Assembly (NCBI GenBank): GCA_029204225.1
Contig: CM055106.1
Coordinates: 39,643,827-39,707,826 of the forward strand
From: Diphasiastrum complanatum
Taxonomy: Eukaryota > Streptophyta > Lycopodiopsida > Lycopodiales > Lycopodiaceae
Direction: 5' to 3'
DNA length: 64,000 nucleotides
A program made the translations under genes and the position numbers. Numbering within the stretch: the first letter of the stretch is position 1; each line of letters begins with the position of its first letter. Shown here one piece after another: positions 58,468-64,000 of this stretch. The notes beneath the pieces are model-generated. The model searched no databases, was not told the origin of the DNA, and saw only the letters and a list, made by a program, of their open reading frames with translations.

Positions 58468-58642
58468 CAACGGTACCGGGTACCGTAGTACCATAAAAAA
58501 AAATTTATACGAAAAATACACTAAATTTTATTATAAAAAAATATTAATATTATGGTGTCGCCCTGGTACTGTGTTTTCTCGGGCGGCACCATAATGGCGG
58601 TATCAACGGTATCATAATGGCAGTACCATGGGGCACTATGAT
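58198..58642. mobile_element. Foldback/MITE-like element rich in GGTACC
   Basis: The left end (58198-58290: CATAGTGGCACGTGGTACCG through GGCGGCACCATAATA) is repeated in reverse complement at 58547-58642, giving imperfect terminal inverted repeats of about 95 bp. The interior holds a related shorter inverted segment around 58365-58425 and an AT microsatellite at 58428-58465. GGTACC (KpnI site) occurs about seven times in 58200-58485. No coding capacity exists. AT runs flank both ends. Confidence 0.6.
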
Positions 58643-58643
58643 A

Positions 58644-58693
<50 letters not shown>

Positions 58694-59078
58694 AACTTAT
58701 GTACACTGTTGCGCATGGGTGTGGGTGCACCATGCATGCTCCTCCCCTCACCCATGCATGGGTTTTTTCTAACTAAAAAACTTGGGAAGGAGGATGCATG
58801 TATGGCAAAAAGGATGCATGGCCCTCCTCCCCATGCATGTTTCTAAGGGGCCCACTCCAAATTCAAATTATTCTTTACTAACACACAATGTTTTGAAGTG
58901 CATGTACATACTTTCATGGTGAAAGGTGTTAAACAAATGAGACTTTTATTATAAAAAATTTGAAGGGTGCTCTAAGAATTTTTTTTTATCAGACTTTCCA
59001 TGGGAAAGGTTGAAATAAAAATGCATTTTTATGAAAATCGGCCTCCATTGCCCGTCAACTACGGGCACTATTTACTAA
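58644..59078 (+). mobile_element. Non-autonomous Helitron, complete copy
   Basis: It starts TCTATATATAT after an A, ends CTAA before a T, and has a 3' subterminal hairpin GCCCGTC-AAC-TACGGGC (one mismatch) followed by ACTATTTA and CTAA. These are Helitron rules: 5' TC, 3' CTRR, hairpin close to the 3' end, insertion between A and T, no target duplication. Length is 435 bp and no helicase is encoded. The part after the AT run ('ttaaacttatgtaca', 'cccatgcatg', 'ggaggatgcatg') recurs in the next copy. Confidence 0.65.
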
Positions 59079-59726
59079 TGTATCTATATCTATATATTTA
59101 AACTTATGTACAGTTTTGCGCGTGTATGGGTGCACCCATGCATCCTCCTCCCCTTATCCATGCATGAGTTTTTTCTAACTTAAAAACTTGGAGAGGAGGA
59201 TGCATGTATGAGGAATGTGCATATCCTCATACATTTGCACATTGTGTGCATTGAGTGGACCCCAAAAAGATTCCTCACCCCCTCCCTCCCACTTACTAAA
59301 TTCAAATACTTAAAGTTTGAAGTTAAGGTTTTATTTTTTTTCACACACTTCAATGTGCTTTAAACTTTAGCCAATAATCTTTATTACTTGGCTTTCTTAT
59401 TTATTTTAAATTTTCAAAGTTTTATCCATAAATCATGAACATAAAAATTTTATTGATTATCTTAAATTGGTTTTTTTTTTTTTCAATCCTTCAAATTCCT
59501 ATCTTGACCCGCCATTTTCAGGAATGTTTAACCACAAGCCCAAACTTACTAACTTTAACTCCTAAATCGTTACCCACAAGCTTTTATCCATGGGCCAAAA
59601 AATGCACAATTAAAAAAAAAGGAGGGGGATGGGGTGAGAGGAGTAAAAGAGACAATAAAAAGAGAAAAAGGGGGAAGGGGGGGGGAGAGGATTTGGAACA
59701 CACGTGCACGCACACGCACACACGTG

Positions 59727-59944
59727 TGAGTGAGTGAGTGAGTGAGTGAGTGTGTGTGCGCGCATGCCTATGTGTGTGTGTGCGCCTATGTGTATGTGTG
59801 TGCGCATGTTCGTTGTGTGTGTGTGACCCCCGACACAACGAATGCGCGCGCACACACACACATCTCCATATAAAAGGGGGTGCCTCCATTCCATTAAAAG
59901 TAAATATATCAATATTTATTCCCCCTCCTCCCCCCACGCACGCG

Positions 59945-59983
<39 letters not shown>

Positions 59984-59985
59984 AT
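59727..59985. repeat. GTGA, GT, CG and CA microsatellites
   Basis: (GTGA)n at about 59727-59752, GT-rich runs at 59770-59825, (CG)n at about 59938-59950 and (CA)n at 59952-59978. ORFs rich in His/Thr or Val/Cys here are artefacts. Confidence 0.9.
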
Positions 59986-61069
59986 ATTTTTTCTTAAATG
60001 TAAACCTCTCATAAAAAAATATGAATGTAAATCCACTTAAAAATATAAACCCCCACTCTCTATAAAACAAAAAAAGTGAAGGGGCTTTTTGGCTCCCCAT
60101 AAATTAAGTTTTCTTTTTTATAAAAAGAGACAAAAAAAGTCTTCATCAAGAAAGAAATTCTCCCGTCCCAAAAAAAAACCTAAGGCTTTTAAGGACAGGA
60201 GCCTATCCTTTTTAACACTCCCTCGCCCTTTTTTGTTATATGGCAAAACCCACCCACCCATCTCCCTCGAGCACTTAAACCATCGGCCTCTTGCCCAAAC
60301 AACTTGCTTTTAACCATTAGGGAGCACACCCACACTCCGCCCGCCCCATATGTTCTCTCCTTCTCCTGTCAATCCACCTAAAAAAACATCATCGATGAGC
60401 AGAACCGCACTAAGATTTATTATATGGCTTTTATATTTATTTTGAATCACCAAAAATTTACCCATAGGTCATGAACAGAAAGTTTTACCCAAAGTTCTTT
60501 TCTCCATCTAGCATCCATACTCTATTGAAGAACATATTTGCTAATCCCATCCTTGCAACGACTCTGGGAAATAGCAGAAGTTGAATATCTAAAACTAGAC
60601 ATTTTTTTATTTATTCAAATTGAAATGAAAATTTGACACAGTTTTCCTTTGTTCTTATCTCTAGGGTTCTTCCTTTTTTCTTTCTTCCCAACTCTGTAGT
60701 TTTTTATTCTCTTGATGTACAAGTTTGCAAGATCAATATGTCTCATCCTTTCCTCTTGCTCCTGTAGTACCTTGCCAGGAGTGGATGTGACAATCTACCT
60801 CTGAAATCCTAACACATGCGATCTTTTGGTTTTGATCCAATCCCATTTCTCATTTGAAAGACAAGTTTTTTGCTTTTGGTAACCTTGGTCGAACTGTTGC
60901 ATCACCTCAAGTATTGTCATCTTTGAGAGCTATAAAATGCATTCATATGATGGAAGGTCGAATGAATGGTGTTCATTTTTCAATTGCACACTATTTTAGG
61001 GCTCACCAAGAACTGGGATCTTGAATCATTGAGATTAGTGTCTCCGAGAGATTTCAATCTCTTTTTTCA

Positions 61070-61260
61070 TCACTGGTATCTAACTTTATCCATACTTGCA
61101 ACAACTTGCTTGGTGTGCTGATAAAGTCGGTCGTTTACCTTTTTGGCATTTTCAAGAAGTGGTCCAATATTGCAACGGGCTCCGACATGCATGTCGTCTG
61201 TTCCATCCAGTGCTGCACATCGAGACGAGCCCGCATCAACAAATCGGGCTCCAAGCAATT
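61070..61260 (-). other. Coding-like minus segment of unknown identity
   Basis: The minus frame ending near 61070 reads ELLGARFVDAGSSRCAALDG, DDMHVGARCNIGPLLENAKK and then VNDRLYQHTKQ. Balanced composition and a slightly higher GC content than the flanks suggest a captured exon, but no family is recognised and the upstream continuation is a CA microsatellite. Confidence 0.25.
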
Positions 61261-61274
61261 CAGTATACACAGAG

Positions 61275-61480
61275 AAATGCACATGCACACTCATACACAC
61301 ATGCACACACCATCGGCCACATAAAACACACATGCATACACACACGCACATTTCATACACACACACACACACACACACACACCATTGACCACATAAATCA
61401 CACACACCATCAGCACAAATCATACACACAAATCCACATACACAGAGAACACATGCACTCACGTACATACACACACATAC
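61275..61480. repeat. (CA)n and CATA-rich microsatellites
   Basis: Interrupted CACACA and ATACACAC runs, purest near 61350-61382. They end where Helitron subterminal repeats begin. Confidence 0.9.
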
Positions 61481-61574
61481 ATCGGCCCCCTGTCAACGAC
61501 CATCAGCGACCATCGGCCACCCATCAACGACCATTGGCCGTCCATTGACCGTCAACGACGGGCACTCTTTACTA

Positions 61575-61610
<36 letters not shown>

Positions 61611-61660
61611 ACGACCATTGGCCGTCCATTGCCCGTCAACGACGGGCACTCTTTACTAGT
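61480..61660 (+). mobile_element. Two Helitron 3' ends in tandem
   Basis: Both copies carry CCGTCAACGACGGGCACTCT, TTA and CTAG, ending at 61575 and 61659, each followed by T and an AT run. Upstream of the first is a short tandem of CGACCATYGGCC-like units. The second copy keeps only about 52 bp (from TCAACGACC at 61608) and begins with TC after A, so it is a minimal or end-duplicated copy. Confidence 0.6.
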
Positions 61661-61661
61661 A

Positions 61662-61717
<56 letters not shown>

Positions 61718-61740
61718 ACAATATTTAAGTACATGCAATA
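61662..61740 (+). repeat. AT microsatellite with Helitron-type 5' start
   Basis: TCTATATATAT at 61662 after an A is the family's 5' start, followed by an AT run to about 61711 and 'aaagtacaatatttaagtaca'. No matching plus-strand 3' end was found in the window, so it may be truncated or simply microsatellite. Confidence 0.4.
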
Positions 61741-62166
61741 TGGGTATCACTAGAAAGAGAAAACATACAGGATTAAGATTAAATGGCTTTCCATTAGTTT
61801 TAGGTCCAATGTCAGGCAGTTAGGTGAGATCTCGTTTATATGAAATGAACTACGTACTCTGTAAACTTGACCCAACTGACATTCAATCAAATGGGTTCCC
61901 AGTAGCTTCAGTTGTATACTCCAATCTATTCTTTAATAGAAGCAAAATCTTTTTTGTAATTTATTGCAGTGAATCGTAGACTCACGAATTGCAACTATCA
62001 TAACTATAAGTGTGAATGGAATATGTATAATGGGATATGGTGAACACACGTGTCTAGCAATGAAATTTCATTGACTAGCATTGGTAAAAATCTGAAAGTA
62101 CATGTGGACCAATAGAATCCTTAAAACATGTTTTAACTAGCATGGTTGACCTTCTCCGCGCGCGCG

Positions 62167-62278
<112 letters not shown>

Positions 62279-62279
62279 T

Positions 62280-63300
62280 ATGCGACATCATAAAACGAGG
62301 ACACCATTTGGTTTCACCAAGAGTTTGATTTGAGAATCTATAATGACACGTTCATTTTGTTTTAAGTTGTGTGTATAAGAGTTGTAATGCACAATATGGA
62401 AAATGTTTTAGAATTTAGGGTTAGGCTTTTGGAATTCAATAAATTCTCAAGCACATTTGAGCACAAAGTTAATTCAAAATTGCTTTCATTGATAGTATTA
62501 CCAGGTTTTATGAGAAATCATTCGAATTTCTCAAACAAACTGGTTCTGTACAACAATTCAATCAACAATTCTTGGCATTGGTTCAAAAGACAAAATTTGA
62601 GTATAGAAAATGTTTGAACTACTATGTGGGTTTCCTTCAAACGCCTATAAAGAATGTGCTTCAACCAACTCTTTCGAAATTTATTTATGTCGCTAGTTTT
62701 ATGGAGTTACGCATTTTAAAAAAAAAATCCTCCCTAATTTTTTTGGCTTTTCCTTAAAATTTTGGAGGAAAATTTTCAAAAAAACGAGCTAAATTATTAA
62801 GAATGATTTTTCACTATTATTCTTAAAGAGAAGTTTGATATAAATTATTGTTGTAAGATGTACAAGTTTGGATCAACTTTGTCTTTTATAATGTGTTTTG
62901 TAAGTAAATATTCATCACCTTGAATATCATGCATGAGAAGCTCCATGAAACCCAAAAATGTTTTTTTCATTTTGCATATATTATGTTGTTTATTTGGCTA
63001 CTTTCGCAACTCCATGAATTCCCATGTGTTTAAACAATTGTTTTTTTTTAAATTATGGATTGTACTCTTGTTTCTTAGAATGCCCTCGTTGTTATTGTTA
63101 AGAAGCTCCTTCATATGTATGCGGTTCAAAATTGCTAAGAACAGTAGCCCTTGGTGCAAAATTTGGATGATGATTATGATGTTTCTAAGCATCTTTAGCA
63201 CTACTATCAAAAAAGGTTTCAACAATCAAAGTTTTTTAAAATGTTAAATTAAATAAATTAGAGTTCCGCTATTTGAAATGAGCCTTTTGAAACATGTTTT
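62280..63300. other. No gene recognised
   Basis: AT-rich DNA with short frames (for example 62369-62617 and 62933-63247) lacking any domain motif. The composition looks intergenic. Confidence 0.45.
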
Positions 63301-63325
63301 GTTGCATTGATGATATATATATATA

Positions 63326-64000
63326 CTAGTTGTGAGTGCCCGTCGTTGATGGGCAATAGTGGCCGATCTAGGTGACGGCCGATGATTTGGATGATGGCCG
63401 ATCTTGAGTGTTTGAAAAAATTTGAGTCCTTGCAATAATTCGAGCCATGAAAAAATTCGAGTCCTTGGAAAATTCGAGTCTCAAGGATAGCGAGTCCAAT
63501 TACGGCCTTAATAAAAACATGAAGTTTTTTTCCTTCTTCTTGAAAGAGCACACTGGATCTTGAAAAAGCACGCTGAAAACCAAACGGATTTGGCTTGCGA
63601 AATTTGCTAGAACCCTACAGCAGCAGGATTCATTTTCAGATGGTTGTGGAGATGCAAAACAATGCATCATAATTGCTGAAAACTTGCTCGATTGAATGTG
63701 CTACACAGTCTTAGCCATGGTATGTTGGAAGAGTGCTGGAAAGAAGTGCATATGAGATGCATTAAATGTGTTGTGAATCTATAAATTGGATGCTATAAAA
63801 TTGTTGATACTATCTTTACAATATTTGCTGGAAATTGAATGGATCTGCAACAAAAAAGATTATTATTAAAGATAGATTTCTTTTAGAAAATCACCTACGT
63901 TTCTTTTTTGTCTAGGTGGATTAAGTTTTTGAATTAAGTTTCTTAATTGCAACGTGTATTGCAGTGTAATTTATGAACATATTAGTTCATTACCTTCGCA
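63326..64000 (-). mobile_element. Helitron 3' end, opposite orientation
   Basis: On minus the sequence reads GCCCATC-AAC-GACGGGC, ACTCACAA, CTAG and then T with an AT run (63310-63329 on plus). This is the same family terminus as at 61572. Subterminal GGCCGATC-type repeats follow to about 63410. The element extends right and its 5' end is not in the window or not recognised. Confidence 0.55.

Larger units (their letters stand above)
59083..61575 (+). mobile_element. Possible larger Helitron of the same family
   Basis: TCTATATCTATATATTTAAAC at 59083 (after an A) repeats the 5' end of the 435-bp copy, and 59098-59280 matches 58690-58870. The next correct 3' end on plus is ACCGTC-AAC-GACGGG, ACTCTTTA and CTAG at 61572-61575 before a T. 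If these belong together the element is about 2.5 kb and contains GTGA, GT and CA microsatellites and a coding-like minus segment near 61070-61260. Pairing of the two ends is inference. Confidence 0.4.

Noticed and set aside
57801-58521. Long Tyr/Ile ORFs on both strands
   Set aside because: They consist of AT microsatellite translation and cross a foldback element, with no protein family likeness.
59584-60040. Cys/Val and His/Thr-rich ORFs
   Set aside because: They are produced by GT, GTGA and CA microsatellites in all frames.

Overview
The window reads as repeat-rich nuclear DNA of a land plant with a large genome. Plant signs are Ty1/copia and Ty3/gypsy retrotransposons with plant-type primer sites, a chromodomain gypsy element, Helitron termini set in AT microsatellites, a G-box promoter and a telo-box. 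One host gene, with long introns, resembles the C2orf81/DUF4639 family, which I associate with ciliated organisms. If that holds, a plant with flagellated sperm (fern, lycophyte, cycad or similar) is more likely than a flowering plant. The species cannot be named from the sequence alone, and I saw no rRNA, tRNA or CRISPR.

Layout. 1-1480: copia RT/RNase H remnant (minus). 1480-9150: unclassified repeats, including a 1.19-kb LTR-like unit present twice in tandem (4634-5824 and 5873-7066) and a satellite-like array (8505-9130). 9400-10940: a small host gene (CDS 10381-10839) with a G-box, an upstream ORF and a triplicated 5' leader. 12283-17960: one copia element broken by an inversion, with its 5' half on minus and its 3' half on plus. 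18094-26700: two inverted copies of a gypsy-like non-autonomous family that carries gag plus a long coiled-coil ORF of unknown function and no visible pol. 26690-36650: piled-up copia fragments, mostly minus. 36660-41300: AT-rich DNA with degenerate repeats and a 0.4-kb duplication. 41510-46845: a gypsy chromovirus (gag-PR-RT-RH-INT-chromodomain) with a solo LTR inserted in RT. 46855-48830: LINE pieces whose 3' ends carry GA or GAA tails. 49854-57744: the C2orf81-like host gene (two clear exons, one possible third), with a gypsy remnant and a kelch-like remnant in its putative long intron. 57900-64000: microsatellites, a KpnI-site-rich foldback element and a small Helitron family.

Only two loci look like functional host genes. 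The transposon ORFs are broken by stops. Many are TAG where relatives have Gln, or TGA/TAG where relatives have Trp, as expected from deamination of methylated cytosine. The main candidates for something undescribed are the gag plus coiled-coil element family, the inversion-split copia element, and the Helitron family with AT-microsatellite ends.
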